Shown one piece after another: positions 8,417 through 17,483 of a stretch of DNA of 64,000 nt; the first letter of the stretch is position 1; every line of letters begins with the position of its first letter. Location of the stretch: the NCBI RefSeq assembly GCF_014645515.1, contig NZ_BMLW01000002.1:434001-498000 (forward strand). Reading direction: 5' to 3'. Made by a program: the position numbers and the translations under genes. Under the pieces are notes generated by a model. That model had not been told where the DNA came from. It was given only the letters and a program-made list of their open reading frames with translations, and made no database searches. The DNA is from Oceanobacillus neutriphilus (lineage in GTDB: Bacteria > Bacillota > Bacilli > Bacillales > Amphibacillaceae).

Positions 8417-10591
8417 ATGGATAAACGAAAATTGAAAAAGATTGTTATGGTGGCGGTGCTCCTAAGTGCGGTCATTTTTTTATTGTTTCTTTCTCTGCTT
8501 ACAGTTACCAATGCTGCTGGTTTGGTCGATGATACGGTTTCCGAAGATAATCTTTATTCCCTTTATCCACTTGACCATTACCAATTAGATTTTTTCGTTG
8601 ATTCTGGCTGGGATTGGCTGCCTTGGAATTGGGATGACGGGATTGGAAAACAAGTCATGTATGGGCTATACACGATTACTAACTTTATTTGGATTATCAA
8701 TCTTTATTTATCCAATGCCACAGGATACTTGGTACAACAAGCCTATTCTCTTGATTTCATCTCGGAAACCGCCAACGCAATCGGTAAAAACATGCAGACC
8801 CTAGCTGGCATTACGTCACAGGGGTTTGGTGAAGATGGCTTCTATGTCGGCTTCTTGCTACTATTCGTGCTTATTATCGGAATCTATGTCGCCTATACAG
8901 GCTTGTTGAAACAAGAAACGACCAAAGCCATGCGGGCTGTGATTAACTTCTTGGTTGTCTTTATTTTGTCAGCGTCTTTCATTGCTTACGCTCCAACGTA
9001 TGTCACGAAAATTAATGATTTTTCTGCGGATGTGAGTGAAGCTGCTCTTGATTTAGGAGCAAAAATGCTTATGCCTAGTTCCAACAGTCAGGGACAAGAT
9101 AGTGTCGATATGATTCGTAATAATCTTTTCTCGATACAGATAGAACAACCATGGCTGTTATTACAATTTGATAACTCGGATAAAGAAGCCATCAGGGAAG
9201 AGCGAGTAGACACGCTGGTTTCCACCAGTCCAGACGCTAGAAATGGAAAAACACGTGAGAACGTGGTGAAAGCAGAAATTGAAGATCATGATAATAAGAA
9301 TTTAACGATTACTAAGACCACTACTCGCTTAGGGATGGTCTTTTTCTTGTTTCTGTTTAATATTGGGATTTCCATATTCGTATTTTTGTTATCTGGAATG
9401 ATGATTTTCTCCCAACTGCTTTTTATCGTATTTGCGATTTTCCTGCCAATCAGTTTCTTATTGTCGATGATCCCCAGCTTTGAAAACATGGGGAAACAGG
9501 CAATCATGAAACTGTTCAACGTCATTATGTTACGAGCTGGTATTACACTCGTCATAACCGTTGCTTTTAGTATTTCGTCCATGCTATATAGCCTTACCAG
9601 TTCGTATCCGTTCTTCTTAATTGCCTTTTTGCAGATTGTAACTTTTGCAGGTATTTATATGAAACTCGGTGACATCATGAGTATGTTCAACTTACAGAGC
9701 AATGACAGCCAACAAGTTGGGCGAAGTGTTATGCGGCGTCCAAGACAGATAGCTCACCGAAGCACTCGACGATTACAGCGTTCGATTGGTCGGACATTGA
9801 CAGGGGCAACTGCTGGGGCAGCAGTCGGAAAAATGATGAGTCAATCGGGAAAAACAAAACGTTCTTTTTCTCCCTTACGTCCTTTACAGCATTTGTCAGC
9901 CAACAAACAGAATCAGAAGGAATCAAACAATAATGCGAAAAAATCATTAAGTCAGAAACTCGGGCAATCGACTGGAAAGGTATTAGATACCAAAAATCGG
10001 GTACGTTCCAATATTCAACACCGAAAACAGCAAGTCAAAGATTTACCAACAACCGCAAAGTACGCTGTCGCACAAGGAAAGGAAAATATTAAACGATCAG
10101 GGAAGGATTTTAAGAAGGGAATATCTCAAACCAAAGAAAATAGGCAGCGTGAAAATGTGGAACGTACAAGCAAGCACCGAAAAACCATTGCGGAAAGACG
10201 ACAAGCATTGGATCACCAACAAAAGAAAAAAGATTTCTCCAAGAAACAAACCATACAAAGGAAGCCTGTTTCCCCTCTAGCCAAAGAGAAACAGCAAATA
10301 AAGCCTAGAGACAAGACCATTCCTAACAACCAACCAAGACAAGTTCCTGAACAAAAAGAAAGACCACAAGCATTAAACAATAAGCAAAATAGAAAAGCAA
10401 AACAACCTTATACAGCTACTAACAGAAGAAAGAAACAACATCCTAAAACAACTCCTAATCGGCTGCCAAAACAAACGTTACAATCCAAAGAAAAGCGAAT
10501 GATTCAACGTCCTTCCCTTCCACGAAAACAGACAAAACAACGACAAAAACCTGTCCGCCTACGACATGCGGTTAGGAGGAAACGCCAATGA
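8417..10591 (+). CDS. orf15: VirB6-like polytopic conjugation protein (Orf15)
   Basis: A 724-residue membrane-channel subunit. After an N-terminal helix (residues about 8-32) come hydrophobic clusters near 75-100, 150-200, 310-360 and 375-420. From about residue 433 onward there is a long Lys/Arg/Gln-rich tail that looks disordered and is typical of Orf15 proteins. The start chosen gives MDKRKLKKIVMVAVLL; the open frame back to 8294 overlaps orf16. The stop overlaps the orf14 start by 4 bp. Confidence 0.9.
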   Translation: MDKRKLKKIVMVAVLLSAVIFLLFLSLLTVTNAAGLVDDTVSEDNLYSLYPLDHYQLDFFVDSGWDWLPWNWDDGIGKQVMYGLYTITNFIWIINLYLSNATGYLVQQAYSLDFISETANAIGKNMQTLAGITSQGFGEDGFYVGFLLLFVLIIGIYVAYTGLLKQETTKAMRAVINFLVVFILSASFIAYAPTYVTKINDFSADVSEAALDLGAKMLMPSSNSQGQDSVDMIRNNLFSIQIEQPWLLLQFDNSDKEAIREERVDTLVSTSPDARNGKTRENVVKAEIEDHDNKNLTITKTTTRLGMVFFLFLFNIGISIFVFLLSGMMIFSQLLFIVFAIFLPISFLLSMIPSFENMGKQAIMKLFNVIMLRAGITLVITVAFSISSMLYSLTSSYPFFLIAFLQIVTFAGIYMKLGDIMSMFNLQSNDSQQVGRSVMRRPRQIAHRSTRRLQRSIGRTLTGATAGAAVGKMMSQSGKTKRSFSPLRPLQHLSANKQNQKESNNNAKKSLSQKLGQSTGKVLDTKNRVRSNIQHRKQQVKDLPTTAKYAVAQGKENIKRSGKDFKKGISQTKENRQRENVERTSKHRKTIAERRQALDHQQKKKDFSKKQTIQRKPVSPLAKEKQQIKPRDKTIPNNQPRQVPEQKERPQALNNKQNRKAKQPYTATNRRKKQHPKTTPNRLPKQTLQSKEKRMIQRPSLPRKQTKQRQKPVRLRHAVRRKRQ

Positions 10592-11628
10592 TGTTTTTAA
10601 AGGCGAAAATCACGTTGATTGTTGGAGGGATTGCTTTCTTAGCTTTTCTCGGTTTACTTGCTTTTGTCGCCATTTTTATATCCGATGAAGATGGCGATTT
10701 CGATACCTCTATGGATATAGGTTTCTCTGATGAGCTTAACAACACAGGGCTATCAGAAGATGCGTTAGCCCATCAGCCAACCGTAGAGAAATATGCAAAG
10801 GAATATGATATTAGCGAACATGTTCCTATCTTGCTGGCGATTATCGCAGTTGAAAGTGGTGGTACTGCCGAAGATGTTATGCAAGCCAGCGAATCGCTAG
10901 GACTTCCACCTAACACATTAGATACAGAAGCGTCGATTGAACAAGGCACAAAATATTTCGCAGAGTTATTACAATCAGCCGAAGCGAAAGAACTAGATAC
11001 AGAAACCGTCATACAAAGTTATAACTTTGGTGGTGGTTTTATTGATTATGTGGCAAATAACGGAAAAGCATATAGTTTTGACTTAGCGGAAAGTTTTGCG
11101 AAAGAGCAAGCAAATGGAGAGAAAGTAACGTATAGCAATCCCATTGCAGTAGAGAAAAACGGGGGTTGGAGATACAGCTATGGAAATATGTTTTATATGG
11201 ATTTGTTACAACCTTACTTGACGGATTCCAGCGAATCTCCTTCTTTTGAAGATGACACTTTTCAGGCTGTGATGGAAGAAGCATTAAAATATGAAGGTTT
11301 CCCCTATGTTTTTGGCGGTGATAATCCTGACACGTCTTTTGATTGTAGCGGACTAACCCGATGGGTCTATCAAAAAGCTGGGATTGAACTGCCACGAACT
11401 GCCCAAGAACAATATGACGCTACGGAGTCCATTTCATTATCCGAAGCAGAACCTGGCGATTTAGTGTTTTTTCATTCGACTTATAACACTGCAAACTATG
11501 TGACCCACGTTGGTATATTCGTTGGAGATAATCAAATGTATCAAGCAGGAGACCCAATCGGCTATGCTGATTTAGCTTCATCTTACTGGCAGGAACATTT
11601 AATTGGTGCAGGTCGTATCAAAAACTAA
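10588..11628 (+). CDS. orf14: Bifunctional cell-wall hydrolase (lysozyme-like plus NlpC/P60, Orf14)
   Basis: A 346-residue protein that opens peptidoglycan for the conjugation channel. It has an N-terminal membrane anchor (about 8-31), a lysozyme-like domain with IIAVESGG near residues 85-92, and a C-terminal NlpC/P60 endopeptidase domain from about 225. The endopeptidase has a catalytic Cys in FDCSGLTRWV near 251 and a His in VTHVGIFVG near 306. The AGGAGG site lies inside the end of orf15, so translation is probably coupled. Confidence 0.93.
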   Translation: MMFLKAKITLIVGGIAFLAFLGLLAFVAIFISDEDGDFDTSMDIGFSDELNNTGLSEDALAHQPTVEKYAKEYDISEHVPILLAIIAVESGGTAEDVMQASESLGLPPNTLDTEASIEQGTKYFAELLQSAEAKELDTETVIQSYNFGGGFIDYVANNGKAYSFDLAESFAKEQANGEKVTYSNPIAVEKNGGWRYSYGNMFYMDLLQPYLTDSSESPSFEDDTFQAVMEEALKYEGFPYVFGGDNPDTSFDCSGLTRWVYQKAGIELPRTAQEQYDATESISLSEAEPGDLVFFHSTYNTANYVTHVGIFVGDNQMYQAGDPIGYADLASSYWQEHLIGAGRIKN

Positions 11629-11644
11629 TGGAGGGATAGTTAAC

Positions 11645-12556
11645 ATGAAATTGCCTTTTCGTAAAAAAGAGAAACAAGCCAATCCAAAGAAAGAAAAAAA
11701 GAGAAAAATAAAAACGGTTGGGAAACGTAAAAAATCAGTCATCTTTTTATGGATATTGCTTCTTAGCAGTTTAGCTTTTGGAATCTATAAAAACTTTACA
11801 GCGATTGATCAACATACGGTACATGAAAGAGAAATTGTGGAAAGTCATATCGTAGACACAACAGCGATTGAAAGTTTTACAAGAAATTTTGTGAAGGACT
11901 ATTATACATGGGAAAATGAATCTGAAGCATTGGAAGCACGAACCGAAAAACTGACAGACTACCTAACAAAAGAATTACAAGCCTTAAATACGGAAATGGT
12001 TCGAGAGGATATCCCGACCAGTTCCAGTGTTCAAAATATAAATATTTGGTCGGTATCGGAAGAAACGGAAGATACTTTTTCAGTGGTTTACTCTGTTCAA
12101 CAAAAAATTACCGAAGATAAAGAAAGCTCTTTCACAAACGCTACCTATCGCATTGTCCTCTATCAAGATGAACAAGGAAACTTAGTTATTACGCAAAATC
12201 CTACTTTGTGGAATAGCCCGAATAAATCAGATTTCACACCCGAACAGGTACAAAGTGATGATATGATAGAAGCTGAAACAGTGGAAGAAGTCACTGAGTT
12301 TTTAGAAACCTTCTTTGCTTCCTATCCTGCGGCAACAGAGAAAGAATTGACCTATTATGTGAAGAACAATGCTTTACCCGTTATTGAGAAGGAATATACG
12401 TTTTCAGAATTGATTAATCCAGTTTTCCAAGAACAGGATGATCAGGTTAAAGTATGGGTTACTGTGAAGTATTTAGATGAAGCTACAAAAGCGATACAGC
12501 TTTCACACTATGAATTGACTTTAGAAAAAGATTCTAACTGGATGATTGTAGAATAA
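11645..12556 (+). CDS. orf13: TcpC-like conjugation protein (Orf13)
   Basis: A 303-residue TcpC/VirB8-like assembly factor. It has a basic cytoplasmic N-terminus of about 32 residues, one membrane helix (about 33-53) and two tandem extracytoplasmic NTF2-like domains (about 75-190 and 210-303). A strong GGAGGG site precedes the ATG at 11645; the open frame from 11603 overlaps orf14. It is the last gene of the transfer block; cargo follows on the opposite strand. Confidence 0.9.
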   Translation: MKLPFRKKEKQANPKKEKKRKIKTVGKRKKSVIFLWILLLSSLAFGIYKNFTAIDQHTVHEREIVESHIVDTTAIESFTRNFVKDYYTWENESEALEARTEKLTDYLTKELQALNTEMVREDIPTSSSVQNINIWSVSEETEDTFSVVYSVQQKITEDKESSFTNATYRIVLYQDEQGNLVITQNPTLWNSPNKSDFTPEQVQSDDMIEAETVEEVTEFLETFFASYPAATEKELTYYVKNNALPVIEKEYTFSELINPVFQEQDDQVKVWVTVKYLDEATKAIQLSHYELTLEKDSNWMIVE

Positions 12557-12562
12557 ACTATG

Positions 12563-12615
12563 CAGCGCGTATTCTCGTTAAACAATCTTGAATACGTGCT
12601 GTTTTACTATTTTTA
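12563..12615 (+). terminator. Terminator between the transfer operon and the cargo
   Basis: CAGCGCGTATTC (12563-12574) pairs with GAATACGTGCTG (12590-12601), followed by a T-rich stretch. It can end the convergent orf13 transcript. Confidence 0.6.
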
Positions 12616-12622
12616 TTAGTCC

Positions 12623-13909
12623 TCACCAGTTGCTTTTCTTTTCACCTAAATATTCTTTGAAAAACTCCTTTGCTTTTCTCCAAGCGTCAGCATGAGCAAC
12701 CGCATTGTCATGAGGGCTTCCACCAAGTAGCATTGTGGAATTCGAAGCAAAAGAAATCTTATCTGAATGGGTTGTTGGCATGCCAGGAGCAATAAAATAA
12801 TGCCCCGCACTGGGATAGGTTTTATGTTCAAAATAAAAGGGATGATTGTTTCGCTTTAAACGCTCTATTACTCTATCAGACATTATATCTGATGGCCACA
12901 ATTTATCATCACCACCCGAAATCAAGAGAACAGGACCATTTATGTTTTCTACTGAAATTTCGGCATTCGTTTGTCCTTCCGCCAAATGCTGATACCAATC
13001 CCGAAAAATTAAAGGCTTTCCTGTTTGTATACAATTTCCTAAAGAAGCCCCAACCTTTTCAGGTATTTTCCCTTTTGCATAGGGAATTTCCTCTCCTTTA
13101 TAATTCCAAGAGGAAGAACTTCCATTTTTTTGACTAATACCAGGATAGACAACCGAACTTGGTACATACCCCACCACTGCCTTAATTGCTGGAAACATGG
13201 AGGCTGACAATAGTGCTAGTTCTCCACCCTTTGATGTTCCCATCATACCAAGTTTATTAGAATCTACATTCGGTTGACTATTTAGCCAGTTTATAGCTTT
13301 TTCAATATTATCAATTGGAATATTAACCAACTCATCTGGTAAATCTTCCATACCAAAGTAAGCTAAAGCTAGTGTGTTAAACCCATAGGAAGCTAAAAGT
13401 GCCGCCTGTTCCTCATGTAAACCACCCTCAGACCCGCCAAGCACAATAATGGTTGGAAGTGGTTCCTCTCTCGAGTGGTAAAAAAATGTTGCGACTAATT
13501 CCTGTTCACGAATAGGGGTTCTTTTAACTTTGGGTAAAACAAAATGACGTTTCAATGAGATTACATCCAATATTTCTTTTTGTCTTATCAATACTAATTT
13601 GGTTTCCAAGGGTTCTAATGATATTTGTTTGTTTGATTTTATATTGGAGACAGGCAACATAGACCAAAAAAGCCCTGTTTCATCGACTTCAGTATAAGTT
13701 CCTGACATTGGTTGTGCAGTCCTTAAATCAATTTTTCCGTCAGAATCAGCTTTAAATATAGCATGGGATTCCCATTCTGTTCCCAAATTATCCCGCATTT
13801 TGGCGTTAAGCGTTACAACATCATATGGAGAGAGACCAGTAATAAAGATTTTCATCTGAGAATCAATCAAAATGCTATTAGATGAAAAATGAATTTTAGG
13901 CAGTTCCAT
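12623..13909 (-). CDS. Acyl-CoA thioesterase/BAAT-family alpha/beta hydrolase
   Basis: A 428-residue protein with an N-terminal Ig-like BAAT/thioesterase domain (about 1-125) and a C-terminal alpha/beta-hydrolase domain. The nucleophile elbow GTSKGGE places the likely catalytic Ser at residue 226, and a GGLHEEQAALLASYG oxyanion region precedes it. Related enzymes hydrolyse acyl-CoA or transfer acyl groups; the substrate here is unknown. A GGAG site precedes the start. It is the third gene behind the TipA-like regulator (149-bp gap). Such hydrolases occur in antibiotic-responsive loci, but inactivation of a drug is only a hypothesis. Confidence 0.8.
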   Translation of the reverse strand: MELPKIHFSSNSILIDSQMKIFITGLSPYDVVTLNAKMRDNLGTEWESHAIFKADSDGKIDLRTAQPMSGTYTEVDETGLFWSMLPVSNIKSNKQISLEPLETKLVLIRQKEILDVISLKRHFVLPKVKRTPIREQELVATFFYHSREEPLPTIIVLGGSEGGLHEEQAALLASYGFNTLALAYFGMEDLPDELVNIPIDNIEKAINWLNSQPNVDSNKLGMMGTSKGGELALLSASMFPAIKAVVGYVPSSVVYPGISQKNGSSSSWNYKGEEIPYAKGKIPEKVGASLGNCIQTGKPLIFRDWYQHLAEGQTNAEISVENINGPVLLISGGDDKLWPSDIMSDRVIERLKRNNHPFYFEHKTYPSAGHYFIAPGMPTTHSDKISFASNSTMLLGGSPHDNAVAHADAWRKAKEFFKEYLGEKKSNW

Positions 13910-14057
13910 TATCTCACTCCTTCTTTACACTACAATTTATAATAATGGTATGAAAATTACTCGTTTTATAATTATTTTAGAGTGAAAATAGATTGTTTTG
14001 TTTCAATTAATTCATATGGTAAAAAAATTATTTTTTGTCTGGGTTGTTCATCCGTTT

Positions 14058-14954
14058 TTATTTAGTAAACAATCCGCAATTATTAATTATTTCATCTGTT
14101 CCTAATAGGGTAGCTTCTGCAATTCCTATGTTATTTTCTTTCATAAAAGACTGTACAACTTGGAATCCTACAGCATAACCAGCAAATGGTGATAGCCCCA
14201 CAGGTTGGTATCCTTGTTCCACTGAAATTTTATCTCCGAACATGTAGCTACTAACTTCCGCAAACCCCTTAACATCTAATGCGTCTTTTATTACTTCGGT
14301 AGAATACTCTAAGTCTTCTTTATCAAAAGAGGTCACCCAAGGTCCTAAAAGCTCATCTCCATACAGTTCTTTTGCAAATGATTCTGCCAATCCTTCTATG
14401 ATTAAATAGTCACCAACAGTTACATTGCCATGATCCCAATCAAAGTAAGAAAAACGGATATTATGGTTAAATTCATGTGCAATGACAGCAGGAATTTTAG
14501 GGGTATTATAGGAATCGGGATAAATAGATACTTGAATAAATCCTGGAATTCCACCAAATCCGCAATAACCTTTTTGTAGTTCTAGTTTCTTCGGGTCAGC
14601 TATATACATTCCAAATCTTAATTCATCGGCATTTATATTTAAATTATTTTTTTCAATAAAATGAACGCAATCATTTAACGTATTACGTGCTGTTTCAAGG
14701 GCTTGAATTTTTTTCAGATTTTCTAATGCTTTTCTTCCAGTATTAGTTTCCGACACATGTAGATAGCCAAGCATATTTGTAGCCATGATGACATCATAAC
14801 CATTAGGTTCTTTCGCTTTTAATGGAACACTAATCGTGTTCCACATCTTTTCAAAAGGTTTCATCATGGAGTACCGAAAATAATTTTCTCTATCTTCGTC
14901 CATAGAGAATAACTGTTCATATTGTTCAATTGTGTTTTCTATTATTAATTTCAT
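14058..14954 (-). CDS. DUF2268 (YjaZ-like) predicted zinc protease
   Basis: A 298-residue protein with a clear zinc-metallopeptidase signature HEFNH (His160, Glu161, His164) and a downstream EGLAESFAKELYG segment that could supply the third ligand. There is no signal peptide, so it is probably cytoplasmic. Start 14954 is preferred over the GTG nine bases upstream because AAGGTGG then lies at good distance. The gene begins 13 bp after the merR stop, so the two form an operon. Regulator plus DUF2268 protease suggests an inducible response, but the substrate cannot be read from the sequence. Confidence 0.82.
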   Translation of the reverse strand: MKLIIENTIEQYEQLFSMDEDRENYFRYSMMKPFEKMWNTISVPLKAKEPNGYDVIMATNMLGYLHVSETNTGRKALENLKKIQALETARNTLNDCVHFIEKNNLNINADELRFGMYIADPKKLELQKGYCGFGGIPGFIQVSIYPDSYNTPKIPAVIAHEFNHNIRFSYFDWDHGNVTVGDYLIIEGLAESFAKELYGDELLGPWVTSFDKEDLEYSTEVIKDALDVKGFAEVSSYMFGDKISVEQGYQPVGLSPFAGYAVGFQVVQSFMKENNIGIAEATLLGTDEIINNCGLFTK

Positions 14955-14967
14955 TGTTACCACCTTT

Positions 14968-15714
14968 TTATTTTTGATTATCTACAAAGACCTTCATTGC
15001 TTCACTCATCAATCTTGTTAATCCTGCACCATACTGTTCAATGTTTTTTGTAAATCGTTCATCTTCCATGTAAAGCAGACCTAGTCCATAAAATTCATCA
15101 AGAGAGTAGTTCTTAAAATTTTCATTTAAAAAATCATACCATTCTTTTATGATAGCTTGTACATCTTGAGATTCGGCAGAATAGTCACAAAAGAGGGCAA
15201 GTTTTTTAAAAATTGTAACCCATCTTTTCGATAAACTATTTTGTTCAGCCTTTGACATTATTTTTATTTTCTCATTTAAATGTTCAACAGATTGATTTCC
15301 CCAACGTTTACGTGCTTCTTGTTCATATGCTTTATGACTAAAGTTAATTCCCTCAAATTTTTCTTCATTTGTCATCTTTATTTCACCAGACATATGTTTA
15401 ATTGTTTTATCGACAGTTTTTATCATCTTATCGATATTATTTCGTTTCTCTACTAACATTTTTAGTTGGAGAAGTAATGCCTCCTGTTGATTAAATGAAG
15501 GACTAAAGATAATCTCTTTTATTTCCTTTAGGGGAAAACCAAGCTCTTTAAAGAACAAAATTTGTTGTAATGTTTTAAGGTTTTCTTCTGAGTATAATCG
15601 ATAGCCAGCACTGGTAGTTTTTTGGGGAGACAACAATCCAATTTGGTCATAGTGATGTAGTGTGCGAGTACTAATACCGATTAAATCAGCCACTTCTTTT
15701 ACTCTCATTGTCAC
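14968..15714 (-). CDS. MerR-family regulator with TipAS drug-recognition domain
   Basis: A 248-residue protein with a MerR winged helix-turn-helix at the N-terminus (RVKEVADLIGISTRTLHHYDQIGLL), a dimerisation coiled coil (about 75-110) and a C-terminal TipAS-type domain that in relatives traps hydrophobic or thiopeptide antibiotics. The ATG at 15732 lies at the predicted transcription start. The GTG at 15714, 7 bp after AAGGAGGTG, is the best start. The promoter has the 19-bp spacer of MerR-activated genes, consistent with auto-activation. It heads an operon with the DUF2268 protease and probably the BAAT hydrolase. Confidence 0.88.
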   Translation of the reverse strand: MTMRVKEVADLIGISTRTLHHYDQIGLLSPQKTTSAGYRLYSEENLKTLQQILFFKELGFPLKEIKEIIFSPSFNQQEALLLQLKMLVEKRNNIDKMIKTVDKTIKHMSGEIKMTNEEKFEGINFSHKAYEQEARKRWGNQSVEHLNEKIKIMSKAEQNSLSKRWVTIFKKLALFCDYSAESQDVQAIIKEWYDFLNENFKNYSLDEFYGLGLLYMEDERFTKNIEQYGAGLTRLMSEAMKVFVDNQK

Positions 15715-15737
15715 TTTTTGCACCTCCTTCATTTGGA

Positions 15738-15768
15738 ACTATAAGGTATTACGCTGCGTTAAAGTCAA
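15738..15768 (-). promoter_or_regulatory. MerR-type promoter/operator of the TipA-like operon
   Basis: -35 TTGACT (15768-15763) and -10 TATAGT (15743-15738) are separated by 19 bp, the over-long spacing that MerR activators correct by DNA distortion. The spacer contains AACGCAGCGTaAT, a near-palindrome. An almost identical block lies at 22482-22512. Confidence 0.82.
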
Positions 15769-15847
15769 TAGAAAAGTAAAAAATACTATTTATAGCAACT
15801 TATTTATTGCTCAAGCTAGCGAAAGGTTCTTATTAGAGGGGATCAAC

Positions 15848-15928
15848 ATGCAATTTATAATAATAAACTTGTTTGAAAGAATTCTTAATGAAGTTAGATA
15901 CAGTATGGTAGAAAGAAATTTCATGTGA
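15848..15928 (+). CDS. Possible 26-residue peptide between the merR promoter and the transposon
   Basis: A short open frame with an AGAGGGGAT ribosome-site-like sequence about 3 bp before the ATG. The peptide MQFIIINLFERILNEVRYSM plus six residues has no recognisable domain. It could be a leader peptide cut off from its gene by the transposon insertion at 16009, or chance. No evidence of selection can be seen from one sequence. Confidence 0.2.
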   Translation: MQFIIINLFERILNEVRYSMVERNFM

Positions 15929-16008
15929 AATGGAGTAGATTTGACTATTATTTTCTCTTTATGGCAACTACATTATGCATGGCATTAGGCTTCAATCACT
16001 ATATGTTT

Positions 16009-16016
16009 GTTATTTA
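16009..16016. repeat. Left 8-bp target-site duplication GTTATTTA
   Basis: GTTATTTA directly abuts the left inverted repeat at 16017. The same eight bases directly follow the right inverted repeat at 22393-22400. Eight bp is the usual duplication length of ISL3-family elements. Confidence 0.9.
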
Positions 16017-16041
16017 GGGTATTCGGAAAATAGTGTGGAAA
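16017..16041 (+). repeat. Left terminal inverted repeat (IRL) of the transposon
   Basis: Twenty-five bases starting GGGTATTCGGA and ending TAGTGTGGAAA. They match the inverted copy at 22368-22392 at 22 of 25 positions. Confidence 0.88.
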
Positions 16042-16046
16042 GAGGG

Positions 16047-17389
16047 CTAAAAAGAACCCTCCTCCATTGCCTTAGTCAGTGTGGAAAAATCAGCACCATA
16101 GATTTCTTCATACACCCATTCATAGCCAGTTTGTGACCAATCTGGGAATTGATCAGGTAACATTTTTCCGAAAGTAACTTCAACTTCTTTGAATTTCTTT
16201 TTCTTTTTAACTTTACGATAGCCTTGTGTGAATAAAATCTTTGCTCTGAGAGCTTCAAAAGAGTATCCACGGCCAATATATGATTCATTGTCTTAATTAA
16301 GCGATTTAGGGACTCTGTATAGGCGTTTGTAATGGGTGAATTGAAATAATTGAATATCTCTTCTTCCCAGTTGTTCATTGCCTTAATCAGATCCTCAAAA
16401 TAGGTAATTAATTCTTTAGGAACATTTGAAAGCCAGTTTTGATACAGTTTATAGGCTTCCTTCAGTGATTCAGCTTCATAAATGTCAAAGAACTGCTCCT
16501 TAAGTTCGTATGCTTGACCAAGTAACGGGAATTTATCAGTCCATACTTGCAATCTAATTTGATCATCGAAATCTTTTAGATCCTTTCGTCTAGTAAGAAG
16601 CGCATAGCGATCTCTCATAAGTTGTCTGCGTTCTTTGGCTGACACATTTTGACGGTTAGCTTTTCGGATTTTTTCTAACGCTTCATTGGCTAATTTAACA
16701 ACATGAAACTTGTCGATTACGATTTTGGCATGTGGTATCACTGTATTAACAGCACTTTTATAAGGATTCCACATATCCATTGCTACAAGTTCAATTTTAT
16801 CAATATCTTGGAGTTTTGAAAGGTAACTGATAACAGTATCTTTATTACGTTTTCGTAAAATATCAATTACAGACTTGTTTTCAACGTCTGTAATGACACA
16901 ACGATAGTTCTTAAGCAAATGGACTTCATCAATACCAAGCCATTTGGGAATTCTAAGGTCTGTTTGGGATTCAAGCTCTCCCACATAGTCATTAAAGATA
17001 TTTCGGACGGTCTTTTCATCAACCCCGATTTCTTCTGCAATACTGGTAAAGGTCTTTTCAAGACTTGCTTGTTGAATCCAATCTATAAGCCTGTTAGTAA
17101 CAGAACGACTGACATCCATATCAGGAAGATCTTCAAAGAAGGTTTCTTTGCATTCCAGACATCTGTACCGTTGTCGTTTAGTAATTAAGCCTACACGTTT
17201 TCCGTGCATAGGCAGATCAAAGAATAGTTGATCTTTCTTACCACGCTTGTAAAAATTAGGAAATGTGCCGCATTTAGGACAATGTGAAGGTGGTGGAGTA
17301 TTTGACTTTATTAAGAATCTGTAATCATATTCACTCTCTTTCATATCAAGAATCTCAAAGTTTGACAGGTTAATCATATTGGGTAACAT
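16047..17389 (-). pseudogene. ISL3-family transposase, frameshifted near its C-terminus
   Basis: A DDE transposase with an N-terminal zinc-binding part (CPKC and CLEC pairs), a helix-turn-helix near residues 115-135 and the catalytic core with WLGIDEVHLLK, AMDMWNPY and the FDNFNSPITNAYTE-type end region (here FNYFNSPITNAYTE). The continuous frame runs 17389-16076 (437 codons). After TESLNRLIKTMNHI a one-base loss near 16274-16280 shifts the frame. The correct frame continues GRGYSFEALRAKILF to EEIYGADFSTLTKAMEEG and stops at 16047. Catalytic residues are intact, but about the last 90 residues are replaced. It was presumably active when the unit moved. Confidence 0.88.
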
Positions 17390-17413
17390 TTATTCTATCC
17401 TTTTCTCAAGTTG

Positions 17414-17472
17414 GGCATTGGGATTGTGTGGAAAAGTTAGTATCATAAATTTCTTCAAACACCACATTAATA
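17414..17472 (-). pseudogene. Relic of a second ISL3 transposase C-terminus and its end
   Basis: Read on the minus strand, 17472-17430 encodes VVFEEIYDTNFST, clearly homologous to WVYEEIYGADFST at the end of the neighbouring transposase. The outward bases GGGCATTGGGATTGTGTGG resemble a decayed terminal repeat. This is what remains of another copy in the same orientation, immediately upstream of the present transposase start. Confidence 0.7.
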
Positions 17473-17483
17473 TTAATATCCAA

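Noticed and set aside
9286-9947. Antisense frames inside orf15
   Set aside because: Orf15 is a complete Tn916-family protein; the antisense frames have no ribosome sites.
12557-12622. tet(M) leader (orf12) after orf13
   Set aside because: The gap is only 66 bp and contains a terminator; no leader peptide or tet(M) follows.
16076-16290. Transposase C-terminus ending MNGCMKKSMVLIFPH as a natural variant
   Set aside because: The alternative frame gives the conserved EEIYGADFST ending and a stop at 16047, so the annotated end is a frameshift product.
17418-17442. GGGCATTGGGATTGTGTGGAAAAG as the right inverted repeat of the ISL3 element
   Set aside because: It is in the same orientation as the left end, not inverted, and has no matching 8-bp duplication; the true partner is at 22368-22392.
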